Of a stretch of DNA of 33,646 nt, positions 23,489-32,213 are shown piece after piece. The translations under genes and the position numbers were made by a program. Source of the DNA: Sphingobacteriaceae bacterium UBA6709 (GTDB taxonomy: Bacteria; Bacteroidota; Bacteroidia; Sphingobacteriales; Sphingobacteriaceae); assembly GCA_002454425.1 (NCBI GenBank), contig DKIV01000027.1, positions 1-33,646 of the forward strand, read 5' to 3'. The number at the start of each line of letters is the position of its first letter. Positions within the stretch are counted from its first letter, which is position 1. The notes beneath the pieces are model-generated. The model was given only the letters and a program-made list of their open reading frames with translations, was not told where the DNA came from and did no database searches.

Positions 23489-23556
23489 CAGATCGCCGAC
23501 GTTCAGGCATAAAAACCATACATGGTAATTAAACCCGCCCGAACATCGGTGATCTG
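23489..23556. repeat. long imperfect inverted repeat between tgt and the Lpt permease gene
   Basis: Arms 23489-23508 and 23537-23556 are each 20 bases long and complementary at 17 positions; the three differences are G-T or A-C pairs. The 28-base loop contains ACCAT-AC-ATGGT, a further small stem. It starts 5 bases after the tgt stop. No T-run follows. Confidence 0.55.
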
Positions 23557-23579
23557 AAAATAAAGCACATTTATAAGCA

Positions 23580-24671
23580 ATGCTTAACAGATACATCAAA
23601 CTCATAGACTGGTACATCATTAAAAAGTATCTCGGTACCTTTATCTTCACCTGTGCCATATTCACCGTTGTTATTGTGATATTTGACGTATCTGAGAAAC
23701 TCGACGACTTCCTCAAACGGAATGCTCCGCTCTCCAAAATAATCTTCGAGTATTATGCCGGATTTATTCCTTTCTATCTCAACTTCCTCACGCCACTCAT
23801 CAACTTCATAGCGGTAATATTTTTCACCGCCAAGATGGCTGACCAAACGGAAATTGTGCCTATTCTCAGCGGAGGTGTAAGCTTTAAACGTTTCCTGTGG
23901 CCCTACTTCGTTTCCTCTTTTCTGATCTTCATCGTCTCCTTCGTGGGCAACCTATATATTATTCCGCATACAAACAAGCTGATGATTGGCTTCGAAAATG
24001 TCTATATCAAGCCTAGCACAAACAATACAAAGAGCGAAACGCATATGCAGATAGACAAAAACACTTTTGTTTATATACGCAACTTCGACAATATTCAAAA
24101 GGTCGGCTACGATTTCGTTCTGGAAAAGTTTGATGGCGACAAGATGGTTGAAAAACTCATGGCCGACCGCATCAGCTGGGACTCACTGAAGCGCAAATGG
24201 TCTATACAGAACTATTCGATCAGAAAGGTCAATGGCCTTAATGAACAATTAATTAAGGAAACGCAGAAAGATACAACCCTCGACATGCGCCCTGTAGATT
24301 TCGAAGTTCATGACAATATCTATACGGCTATGAGCACTTCGGAACTTAATACCCGTATTGAAAAAGAAAAAACCCGTGGTACTGGTGTTATGCAGCTCCT
24401 GCAACTCGAACTATACAAACGCTACGTGTACCCTCTCTCGGCTTTTGTGCTTACGCTCATGGGAGTCTCTTTGTCCTCCCGCAAGGTACGCGGTGGCGTG
24501 GGACTGCCGCTGGGGGTCGGCATCTTCCTCAGCTTCACGTATATCCTCTTCATCCAATTTTCAACAATGTTTTCTCTGAAAGGAGGATTACCTCCTATTA
24601 TCGCGGTGTTTATCCCTAATATTGTCTTCGGATTATTGGGCATTTACCTCATGATAAAAGCTCCAAAATAA
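23580..24671 (+). CDS. LptF/LptG family permease (LPS export)
   Basis: A 363-residue inner-membrane component of the LPS transport machine (YjgP/YjgQ family). Three N-terminal helices (about 16-38, 58-82, 100-130) hold the conserved YYAGFIPFYLNFLTPLI and GGVSFKRFLWPY stretches. A periplasmic beta-jellyroll (about 135-270) follows, then three C-terminal helices (about 275-360, with LELYKRYVYPLSAFVLTLMG). In the family, two such subunits join LptB2 and pass LPS to LptC. The sequence alone does not say F or G. No other lpt gene is in the window. The EamA gene begins 7 bases after its stop. Confidence 0.9.
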   Translation: MLNRYIKLIDWYIIKKYLGTFIFTCAIFTVVIVIFDVSEKLDDFLKRNAPLSKIIFEYYAGFIPFYLNFLTPLINFIAVIFFTAKMADQTEIVPILSGGVSFKRFLWPYFVSSFLIFIVSFVGNLYIIPHTNKLMIGFENVYIKPSTNNTKSETHMQIDKNTFVYIRNFDNIQKVGYDFVLEKFDGDKMVEKLMADRISWDSLKRKWSIQNYSIRKVNGLNEQLIKETQKDTTLDMRPVDFEVHDNIYTAMSTSELNTRIEKEKTRGTGVMQLLQLELYKRYVYPLSAFVLTLMGVSLSSRKVRGGVGLPLGVGIFLSFTYILFIQFSTMFSLKGGLPPIIAVFIPNIVFGLLGIYLMIKAPK

Positions 24672-24678
24672 AACAGTC

Positions 24679-25602
24679 ATGTTCAAACATCTTGCTCTCA
24701 ACCGGAACGTGCTCGCACTGCACGGCACGGTGCTTATATGGGGATTTACCGGCGTATTGGGTAACCTCATCTCTATTGACGCGGTGCACCTGGTTTGGTA
24801 TCGCGTATTGATCGCGTTTATGGGACTACTCATTTACATGATCGCGCGCCGTCAAAATATGCGCATCAACCTGCGTGACCTCCTGCTCATTCTGGGCGTC
24901 GGTGCCATTATTGGCCTACACTGGTTTTTCTTCTTTCAGTCGATAAAAGTGGCAAATGTGTCTGTTGGACTGGTATCCATATCTTCTGTAACACTGTTTA
25001 CCGCAATCCTTGAGCCCATTTTCCATAAAAAGAAGCTATCAAAGCTCGAAATTGTTATCGGCATTATGATCATTGCGGGAATTCTTACAATCTTTAGTTT
25101 CGAATCAAAATACACCCTCGGAATCAGCCTTGGACTCGTTGGTGCCATTTGCGCAAGCATCTTTTCAATCATGAATTCCAAGCTAGTAAAGCGTCATGAT
25201 CCTAAGCTTATCAGCCTGTATGAAATGCTGGGAGCACTCATCGTCGCCAGCCTTTACCTGGGCGCCAGCTCCGGTTTCTCCACCGGCATGACACTTTCAA
25301 AAGCCGACCTCGTGTACCTGCTCATCTTAGGCTTAATCTGCACCTCGGTAGCTTATGTGGTTGCCGTAGATGTCATGAAAGAACTTTCCGCGTTCAGAGT
25401 TGCACTGGCAACAAATCTGGAACCCATATACGGGATACTACTTGCGTTCATGATCTTTGGCAAAGCCGAACATATGACCGCCGGTTTCTATCTTGGTGGC
25501 TTCATTATCATCGGAGCGATATTCCTTTATTCCTATTTACGTTCTGAAGCCTTTACTTTACTTAGAAAAAAACGCTTAGGCAAAGGCTCCTTTGCAGGCT
25601 AA
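24679..25602 (+). CDS. EamA/DMT-superfamily transporter
   Basis: A 307-residue inner-membrane protein with about ten helices in two EamA repeats (about 8-140 and 150-290). The first opens with LHGTVLIWGFTGVLGNLIS, the second with LGISLGLVGAICASIFSIMNS. The loop ATNLEPIYGILLAFMIFG near the end of repeat two is a family hallmark. Drug/metabolite transporters export amino acids, purines or other small molecules; the substrate cannot be read here. It is cotranscribed with the Lpt permease (7-base gap) and followed by a strong terminator. Confidence 0.9.
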   Translation: MFKHLALNRNVLALHGTVLIWGFTGVLGNLISIDAVHLVWYRVLIAFMGLLIYMIARRQNMRINLRDLLLILGVGAIIGLHWFFFFQSIKVANVSVGLVSISSVTLFTAILEPIFHKKKLSKLEIVIGIMIIAGILTIFSFESKYTLGISLGLVGAICASIFSIMNSKLVKRHDPKLISLYEMLGALIVASLYLGASSGFSTGMTLSKADLVYLLILGLICTSVAYVVAVDVMKELSAFRVALATNLEPIYGILLAFMIFGKAEHMTAGFYLGGFIIIGAIFLYSYLRSEAFTLLRKKRLGKGSFAG

Positions 25603-25615
25603 AACATATTAAGAG

Positions 25616-25646
25616 AAAGGCCGCAGCTGACATGCCGCGGCTTTTT
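25616..25646 (+). terminator. terminator of the tgt-lpt-eamA transcript
   Basis: AAAGGCCGC (25616-25624) pairs with GCGGCTTTT (25637-25645) around a 12-base loop and ends in a T-run. It is 14 bases after the EamA stop. Confidence 0.85.
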
Positions 25647-26471
25647 ACAAACCAATATTTCTAAACCTTCAACATTACTTCCTACCGTACCTAACAAGGC
25701 TCCAAATCTTCCAACTGACCAACCAACATACTAAAGCTTGCGTTGAAATCTTTGATCCTGCTTCCCTCTCTTCAACGGGATACAAAAACTCAAACTACAA
25801 GACACCCTTCATTACGCATTTTAAAGCATTTCAAGGCACGCTAAACCGAAAAGCACTCTTTATATCATTTCAAACAAAAAACTCACCCAGATGGCTAGTT
25901 AATCGCCAAATTCTATTAATGCGATGCATTAGTCTCCAAAAAACCGGAACTCAGAAGGCGGAAAAAACATGAAAATAACAAGCTCCAAACAGCATAGAAA
26001 CACGAGCAGACATGTGCCTAAAGGTCCTTTGTAAGCCCCGCACACCATACTTCCACTCCCCCAGCTGATCACCGTCACTTCCCAAATTTACCATACTGCA
26101 ACATCCATGATCACTAACTTTCAGGATCGAAAAAACAAAGGACTACTTAACATAATATAAATTACTATAAAACACATTAAACTGCGACCAACTCACGCGA
26201 TAATTAAAATGAATCGACGAAGATGAGATGCCCTCTGCTGACAATACTGCAAATACATCAACAAGAAAAAAAAGGCCGAAGAATACGGCGCCGCTAAAAT
26301 CGGCATTTCAAAAGGCTCCGGATCCACAAAAAAGGAGGTCGTCAAACATCCTAACATTCGCACCTTTCGATGACTGGAAACGCTTGAAAATATTAATAAA
26401 ACACACTCCGAAATCGCAAGCTTCCACCCCACAAAAGGAACCTGATACAAGAGTTTAAACAGCGCTATGCC

Positions 26472-26490
26472 CCGGGGCACAAAGCCCCGG
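26472..26490. repeat. GC-rich hairpin in the gene-poor region
   Basis: CCGGGGC-ACAAA-GCCCCGG, a perfect 7-bp stem with a 5-base loop. It is the most stable fold in an otherwise GC-poor stretch. No T-run follows on either strand. Confidence 0.5.
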
Positions 26491-27223
26491 AACCAAGCCA
26501 GAGAAGAATACTCCTAGCCGCTTGTATTAGATTCCAGGACAGGCTAAGAAAAATGAGATCCTGAAAGGTTTATATAAAATCAAAAAACAAAGTTTTAAAA
26601 TTTCAAGAGGAACAAACTCGCTTAAATATCTCGCGACAAAAAAAACGCCGGTCTGGTATCTTCCACTCGAACGTGCAAGCTGAGAATTCTTCCCGGGCCG
26701 AAAAAACTGTAGTTAATTACAGCGTTTCCCCAACCTGAACAAACAGGCAAATCAGCCCAGTCAACTAGTCCCGGTATTAAACATTCTCGTCCGGGAAAAG
26801 TAGATTTCAAGGAGACCATCTTCCAGGTCGTGCCAAAACATCCTCGCTCATTTCCCATAGATCATTACAATAAACAAAGTCGTTGCAGCTCCCGCACCGA
26901 GCACAAGCTCACAGCTAAGAGCACACCACTATTTCAAAATCTCTGAGCTAAAACAACATGTCCCTACCCGTGACACATGGACAATATTGCTTACTAACTT
27001 ACCTTATAAGCGACTCGATAAAGAGTCCCCCTCAAACTCAGCAACTCTAAAAAGATGACATTATGACACTAAAAAAATTGCAACTTAAATCAGAGAATGA
27101 GCAGAGCGCCGATGGCAAAAAAAGATCCGCACAAAAAGCATCGCACCTATCGCGTAAATCAACCGACCCCATGCTTCCTGTCATGTTGAGAGACATCAGT
27201 TCGCGAGGCGACATGTATATAAG

Positions 27224-27265
27224 GCCCGACAAAAACCCAGAATCCTAAGAAACAAAAGGTCGGGC
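27224..27265. repeat. second hairpin in the gene-poor region
   Basis: GCCCGAC (27224-27230) and GTCGGGC (27259-27265) pair around a 28-base A-rich loop. Confidence 0.35.
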
Positions 27266-27510
27266 TTGCCAACTCTCGAAGACCGATCTGCAAAGTAAAT
27301 ATCAACAACAATCCAGAGACAGACAGAGGCCGTTCATCAGTCACGGCTAAAGTCTTAAAATCTCAGGAAAAATTTGTACTTTCACATAAAATCAAACAAA
27401 AACAAAGAAACAATACAACATCATAACAAACTGATAATCTATATAAAAATACAACTTCAATAAATTTAAAGTTTAAAACAAACACACAAAAAGACTATTT
27501 TTTTTAGCAA

Positions 27511-30372
27511 ATGATATTTACACCAAAAAACAAAAAGCATAAAAAACTATTTTTCAAGATATTATATTCAATAGCATTAACAATTACATCATATCCTTCC
27601 AAAGCCCAATTTTTCAACAGCGACCAAAACCCACCATCGTTAAAATGGCGTCAGCTCGATGCCGGAAATTTCAGAATCTTGTATCCCTCCCAATTTGAAA
27701 CTGAAGCTCAACGCATGGCTGCGACCATACAGAAAGTCCTCCCCTACCAACAGCAGACAATCCGAAAAAAACCCTACTACATCAGCATCATTATGCAAAA
27801 CCAGGGGGTGGTATCGAATGGATTTGTACAGCTGGCGCCAAGGCGATCCGAGTTCTACACTACCCCTTCGCAGAACTTCGACTATCAAGACTGGCTCAAC
27901 AGCCTGGTGGTACATGAGATGCGGCACGTGGTTCAATTTGACAAATTGTCAGGAAACTTACGACGACCATTTTTGGAGTCTTTGGGACTCGCGATCTTCG
28001 GTGTAACGCTGCCTCCCTGGTTCTACGAGGGCGATGCTGTAAACACAGAAACGAGTCTTAGTCGCGCAGGCCGCGGCCGGATTCCGGAGTGGTCACTAAA
28101 CCTAAGAAGCAGCCTCCTTGACGGAAAAACTTATAGCTACTCGAAAGACTTTCTCGACTCGTATCGGGACTTCACACCGGGGTATTACCAACTGGGCTAT
28201 TACCTCACCAACAAGCTTCGCCGCGACCACGGACCACTGGTCGTCGACAGTATACTACAGTACATTAAGCAAAACCCTTTAAGACCGTACAGCCTGAGTC
28301 GCGCGATCAGAAAGATCAGCGGACTGAACACGCGCGCCTTGCACGACTCTACCATTTCTGAGTTGAGGAACAGATGGATTTATCAAAATCAAATTTTAAA
28401 GTCAGAACACTATACCTCGCTTAACCTTCGCAAAGACAGCATCCCCGCCAACTACCAGGTCCCCCTGCCTACAGAAGACGGTAAACTGCTAGCCATATGC
28501 AACAGTAAAGCGGTAGCTCCGGCGGTGGTAGAAGTTGATCAAAAGGGCAACGTAAAAAGACTCTTCGGCATAGGTGTTCAGGAAACACCCTGGATGAGTT
28601 ACGCTCAGGGAAAAATCGTTTGGGATGAGACACGGTATGATGGTCGCTTTCAAAAGCGAAGCTATAGCGTCATCTGCCTCTTCGACCGCCACAACAATCG
28701 TCGCAGACAATTAACATACCGTAGCCGCTATTTTGCTCCGGCCCTCTCTGCCGATGGACATAGGATTGCAGCTATAGAAATTGATCAGAGCAATAAGGTT
28801 CATCTTGTCATTCTTAATGCCAGCAACGGAGAGCGCTTACTCAGCATAGAAAGTCCGAACCAGGTAATGCTTCAGACTCCTTGCTTCAACCTCGAAGGCA
28901 ACAAAATTACCATGATCGGCTTAGGCATGGAAGGCAAGTCGATTTTGGAATTTAACCTGGCGAGCAAAACGTTCACCCCTCTCCTACCCTCTCAGTTGCA
29001 AGACCTGCAACGCCCATCATATATCGGGGACAACATTTTGTTCAAAGCACACTATAACGGAATTGATAATATCTACAAGTTAACACCAAACAGTGGCAAC
29101 ATAGAACAACTCACAAATTCCGACAGAGGCCTATATTACCCCTTCTACGACACGATCACCCAGCGCATAGTAGCGAATACCCACACCAGCAAAGGACACG
29201 ATCTGACGGCCTTAAATTACGCCGACTTAAAACCACAGGCTGTTCAGCGTGCCCCAGTCGGTTTGGCTGACCTGAACAGCCCGATCGAAGAGCAGGAACA
29301 TTTCGCCAAGCCGATGGACTCCATTCCGCACACAAATTTTCCTTCCAAACCCTATCGGGAGCTGTCAAATCTCTTTTATGCGCACAGCATCATCCCCATC
29401 GCGAAAGAGAATGAATTCTTCGACAATTACAATTTCGGCTTTGAATTACAGTCTAACAATTTGCTGAACACCACCAGCGCTTATGCCCAATACAGGTTTA
29501 ATAATTATTTGAGGAAAAGCGAATATCTGGCAGGAATCAGCTACAGCCGCTACCTTCCTGTTCTCAGCGTCGAGTACACCAACCAGGCCAGAATGATCAG
29601 TCGCCGTGTGCAAAACAACGGTGCTACCACTTACATCCCTGTAAGCTGGCGGGAACATGAAGTGGAGGCAAGTATCAGAATTCCGCTTTCCTTCAATCAT
29701 TTCAACCACTACTACAGTGCGTCGTTACTCACCTCTACGAGCTACACTTCGCGATACGATATTGAAAATGGGATGGCCTCACTTGTCAAACGTTTGCAAT
29801 TCCCGATGCGCTATCGCCTGGGACTTTCGCACACCATACGCCGCTCAGGACGTGACCTGGCGCCGGCATTGGGACAAAGTCTCATCCTAAACTATCGGAA
29901 TTTCCCATTTGAAAATCGTGTAACCGGCGACTTACTTACCCTGGAAAGTCATCTTTATTTTCCAGGTATTATGCAAAACCATTCGTTTCAGGCAAACTTC
30001 AACTATCGTCAGGGTAGCGGTGCTTATGTTAACAACCTGAACATTCCGCTGGCCAAAGGCTATAGCTACCTGCGACATCAGCAGCCACTGATCAACACCC
30101 TCTTATTTGATTACCGCTTCCCCATCGCTTACCCCGATCGGGAAATAGGCGATTTCGCCTATGTAAAACGCATTAAGGCAGGCTTGTTCAGCGATTTTGA
30201 GAATGTAGGGCATAGCCGTTTCTCGCCGCGCTCCTTCGGTGCGGAGCTGCGCGCGGACATGAACCTGCTCAGATTCTACCTGCCGGTATTTGACGTCGGC
30301 GCACGGTTCATCATGCTAAATCAGGCCACACGCGGAGCGGCCTTCGAATTAATGGCAACCTATTCATATTAA
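27511..30372 (+). CDS. secreted peptidase-MA / beta-propeller / outer-membrane protein
   Basis: A 953-residue exported protein. The basic start KNKKHKK and hydrophobic segment to SKAQ (about 13-33) form a signal peptide. A gluzincin (peptidase MA-like) domain follows: the zinc motif H135-E-M-R-H139, then the second Glu173 in LPPWFYEGDAVNTE. The middle (about 315-590) has TolB/PD40-like propeller repeats (LSADGHRIAAIEI, FNLEGNKITMIGL). The C-terminal part (about 620-953) is rich in alternating aromatic strands and ends in ATYSY, typical of an outer-membrane barrel with a terminal aromatic residue. I read it as a surface or outer-membrane metalloprotease; substrate unknown. The start ATG follows an AT-rich region with a T8 run. 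It stands alone, after a 1.86-kb gap. Confidence 0.8.
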   Translation: MIFTPKNKKHKKLFFKILYSIALTITSYPSKAQFFNSDQNPPSLKWRQLDAGNFRILYPSQFETEAQRMAATIQKVLPYQQQTIRKKPYYISIIMQNQGVVSNGFVQLAPRRSEFYTTPSQNFDYQDWLNSLVVHEMRHVVQFDKLSGNLRRPFLESLGLAIFGVTLPPWFYEGDAVNTETSLSRAGRGRIPEWSLNLRSSLLDGKTYSYSKDFLDSYRDFTPGYYQLGYYLTNKLRRDHGPLVVDSILQYIKQNPLRPYSLSRAIRKISGLNTRALHDSTISELRNRWIYQNQILKSEHYTSLNLRKDSIPANYQVPLPTEDGKLLAICNSKAVAPAVVEVDQKGNVKRLFGIGVQETPWMSYAQGKIVWDETRYDGRFQKRSYSVICLFDRHNNRRRQLTYRSRYFAPALSADGHRIAAIEIDQSNKVHLVILNASNGERLLSIESPNQVMLQTPCFNLEGNKITMIGLGMEGKSILEFNLASKTFTPLLPSQLQDLQRPSYIGDNILFKAHYNGIDNIYKLTPNSGNIEQLTNSDRGLYYPFYDTITQRIVANTHTSKGHDLTALNYADLKPQAVQRAPVGLADLNSPIEEQEHFAKPMDSIPHTNFPSKPYRELSNLFYAHSIIPIAKENEFFDNYNFGFELQSNNLLNTTSAYAQYRFNNYLRKSEYLAGISYSRYLPVLSVEYTNQARMISRRVQNNGATTYIPVSWREHEVEASIRIPLSFNHFNHYYSASLLTSTSYTSRYDIENGMASLVKRLQFPMRYRLGLSHTIRRSGRDLAPALGQSLILNYRNFPFENRVTGDLLTLESHLYFPGIMQNHSFQANFNYRQGSGAYVNNLNIPLAKGYSYLRHQQPLINTLLFDYRFPIAYPDREIGDFAYVKRIKAGLFSDFENVGHSRFSPRSFGAELRADMNLLRFYLPVFDVGARFIMLNQATRGAAFELMATYSY

Positions 30373-30378
30373 TTATAA

Positions 30379-30386
30379 TATCTTTG
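30379..30386 (+). promoter_or_regulatory. candidate -7 box for the LapA-like gene
   Basis: TATCTTTG fits TAnnTTTG exactly and lies 50 bases before the ATG at 30436. No -33 TTG is evident. Confidence 0.35.
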
Positions 30387-30435
30387 CCACACCCCTGGTG
30401 ACAAGGGAAATATCATCACTGGCGCAAACGAACGA

Positions 30436-30717
30436 ATGAAAGCAAAAACCCTCTTCGTAATTATACTCACGGTACTTACAACCGTTGTTCTGATGAAAAA
30501 CTCAGAGGAAGTTGATTTTTGGTTCTTCGGTATCGTTAAGCTCCCCAAGCTGGCCATGATGGGCATCATGCTGGCATTAGGCTTTGTTGCTGGTTTGCTC
30601 GTAGCTCGTCCGCGCCGAAAAAATATACAAATCCGCGATCATTCAATCGCCGGGGAAACTCAGGAGCAACCAGACCCCAATGGCTTAAGCGACGAAGATC
30701 GCGAATACATCAGCTAG
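30436..30717 (+). CDS. LapA-domain (DUF1049-like) small membrane protein
   Basis: A 93-residue protein with two membrane helices (about 4-19 and 40-57) separated by the polar MKNSEEVDFWFFGIVKLP, and a basic, then acidic cytosolic tail. The spacing of helix, N-x-x-x-V-x-F/W, helix matches the LapA (YciS-like) family, in enterobacteria linked to LPS assembly control. The family assignment rests on this pattern. It follows the large peptidase gene by 63 bases and precedes the cobalamin riboswitch. Confidence 0.65.
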   Translation: MKAKTLFVIILTVLTTVVLMKNSEEVDFWFFGIVKLPKLAMMGIMLALGFVAGLLVARPRRKNIQIRDHSIAGETQEQPDPNGLSDEDREYIS

Positions 30718-30789
30718 GAAAACAAACGCCATAAGCGTACGCACTAAAATCTTTACACATAATACGCCTGCGAATACCTACCTTTACGC

Positions 30790-30945
30790 CAGGCAACGGT
30801 TTCCGTGTTACGCGGAATTAAAAGGGAATCAGGTGTAACTCCTGAACTGTCCCGCAGCTGTAAGTTTCTTAACCGGCTCCAAACATACCCACTGCTTCGC
30901 GCGGGAAGGGGGAACACCGGGAAACAAGTCAGAATACCTGCCCTG
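30790..30945 (+). ncRNA. cobalamin (AdoCbl-type) riboswitch
   Basis: The core matches the cobalamin riboswitch: AAAGGGAATCAGGTGTAA with CTGAACTGTCCCGCAGCTGTAAG, then CCACTG, GGGAAGGGGG, and the B12 box AAGTCAGAATACCTGCC at 30926-30942. GGCA (30792-30795) can pair with TGCC (30939-30942) as P1. Downstream, ACCTGC (30936-30941) can instead pair with GCAGGT (30974-30979), enclosing the palindrome CGAAAGCTTTCG (30953-30964); this pairing competes with P1 and is a likely expression platform. The regulated gene starts at 31060. Such elements normally repress B12 uptake or synthesis genes when cobalamin is plentiful. Confidence 0.93.
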
Positions 30946-31059
30946 CCCCAACCGAAAGCTTTCGCGGATTGAAGCAGGTTTCGTGATGTTTATATATCTC
31001 GTCGCTACCCTTCGTTACGCGTGCGCCTCGCTACCTGCATACACATAAACATCAATAAC

Positions 31060-32118
31060 ATGAAACAAAGATTACTTGTAGCATTATTACCTATTTTCCT
31101 GGCTGCCTTACAATCATGTACGAAAGATCGAGAAATCGCCCCTCCTGTGGAATTTGAAAACTCGTCAATTTGGGTTCTTTCAGAGGGCGCCATGTCTAGC
31201 AACAACAGCAGTCTTACCACCTACAACCTCAGCAGCGGACAAACAAATACCATAGCCATTGGCGAAACAGGCAATGATCTTCAGCAGTATGGGTCGAAGG
31301 TATATTGTGTGGTAACGGGTGTTCAGGGGCAGCAGGCCTCTTTTGTAAAAGTATTTGACGCGCAGACAGGCAACAAAATAAAGGACATCTCCTTCAATGG
31401 AGATAAAGAGGGATACCTGCCCCGCAATATCGTCTTCGACAACGGCAAAGCTTACGTAAGCTGTTACGATGGCGCCATCAGGCGTATAGACACCATCAGC
31501 CTTACCGTAGATAACGAAATAAAAGGGATGGGCGCGTTGGAAGGCATGTGCATCAACAACAACAAGCTCTATGTGGCAAATTCAAATCACTACGCTTATC
31601 CCAACGCCAGCATAAAAGATGCTGTAAGCGTTATCAGTCTCAGCAACTTCAGCAAGAGTAAAGACATCAGTGGGATCAGCAATCCAGTAGCAGTGGTAAA
31701 CATTGGAAACCGCGTGCTGGTTCAGGGCATGAGCATTTGGGGTGGCGCCGCGGCCAGCCTTTCAGTAATTGACGCAACCAGCGACATAAAGCTTTCAAGC
31801 AACGCCACTGAGGTTACAGCACTCAGCGCCAATGGCACTACCGCCTATGCTATCACCGACCCTTACGGAAAGTATGCCCTTAAAACCCTAAGCGCTGATG
31901 GCACTGTTACGGGCGACTTTACGCCAACATTTGCCGTAGTTAGTCCCTATGGTCTCAGTGTTGACGCGGTTTCGGGAAATGCTGTTATCACAGATGCGGG
32001 AGATTATTCATCCAATGGAACAGCGCACCTCATTGACAAGAGTGGCAAAATATTGAAAAGCTTTGAAGCAGGCGTATCTCCGAAGCGCGCGGCATTCATT
32101 TATACCATCAAGAAGTAA
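31060..32118 (+). CDS. BtuG-like / YncE-type beta-propeller lipoprotein under B12 control
   Basis: A 352-residue exported lipoprotein. The signal peptide MKQRLLVALLPIFLAALQ ends in a lipobox with Cys20; the residues after it, TKDRE, resemble the lipoprotein export signal that sends Bacteroidota lipoproteins to the cell surface. The mature part is a repeated-strand beta-propeller of the YncE/DUF5074 kind (IWVLSEG, KVYCVVTG, GKAYVSCYDGAIRRID, NKLYVANSNHY). With the cobalamin riboswitch directly upstream, the best reading is a surface cobalamin-binding protein like BtuG of Bacteroides, which works with the receptor BtuB. No btuB is adjacent. A GTG at 31021 is in frame; the ATG at 31060 gives the signal peptide. 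A terminator ends this single-gene unit. Confidence 0.8.
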   Translation: MKQRLLVALLPIFLAALQSCTKDREIAPPVEFENSSIWVLSEGAMSSNNSSLTTYNLSSGQTNTIAIGETGNDLQQYGSKVYCVVTGVQGQQASFVKVFDAQTGNKIKDISFNGDKEGYLPRNIVFDNGKAYVSCYDGAIRRIDTISLTVDNEIKGMGALEGMCINNNKLYVANSNHYAYPNASIKDAVSVISLSNFSKSKDISGISNPVAVVNIGNRVLVQGMSIWGGAAASLSVIDATSDIKLSSNATEVTALSANGTTAYAITDPYGKYALKTLSADGTVTGDFTPTFAVVSPYGLSVDAVSGNAVITDAGDYSSNGTAHLIDKSGKILKSFEAGVSPKRAAFIYTIKK

Positions 32119-32153
32119 ATAAACGTCCATGTCTAAGGACAAGGTCACATTTC

Positions 32154-32183
32154 AAAAAGGAGGCTCCTGAGGGTCTCCTTTTT
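32154..32183 (+). terminator. terminator of the B12-regulated gene
   Basis: AAAAAGGAG (32154-32162) pairs with CTCCTTTTT (32175-32183), loop of 12 bases, ending in a T-run. It lies 35 bases after the stop, so the aldehyde reductase gene has its own transcription start. Confidence 0.85.
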
Positions 32184-32213
32184 GCGTTAATTAGCGGCAA
32201 ACATTCTAAAGAC

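Larger units (their letters stand above)
25649..27510. other. gene-poor A/C-rich region
   Basis: About 1.86 kb lies between the EamA terminator and the next gene without a frame I would call a gene. The plus strand is rich in A and C and poor in G and T: in 26041-26100 I count A16 C26 G4 T14, and in 27301-27360 A24 C15 G11 T10. Low T content makes stop codons rare, so frames of 60-95 codons occur by chance on both strands; their products are low-complexity (K/S/T/P on plus, hydrophobic on minus). It contains two strong hairpins (26472-26490, 27224-27265). It may be eroded sequence, a long leader for the gene at 27511, or an unrecognised RNA. Confidence 0.6.

Noticed and set aside
26228..26458. 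76-codon K/T/P-rich plus-strand frame
   Set aside because: Same compositional explanation; it lacks a promoter box and any recognisable motif.
26193..26480. Hydrophobic 95-codon frame on the minus strand, suggestive of a membrane protein
   Set aside because: Its hydrophobicity follows from the T/G-rich complement of an A/C-rich region, and it covers a GC hairpin; no motif or start context supports it.
27063..27248. 61-codon basic frame on the plus strand in the gene-poor region
   Set aside because: K/S/R-rich composition is expected from the base bias, an equally long frame lies on the opposite strand, and no known domain is visible.
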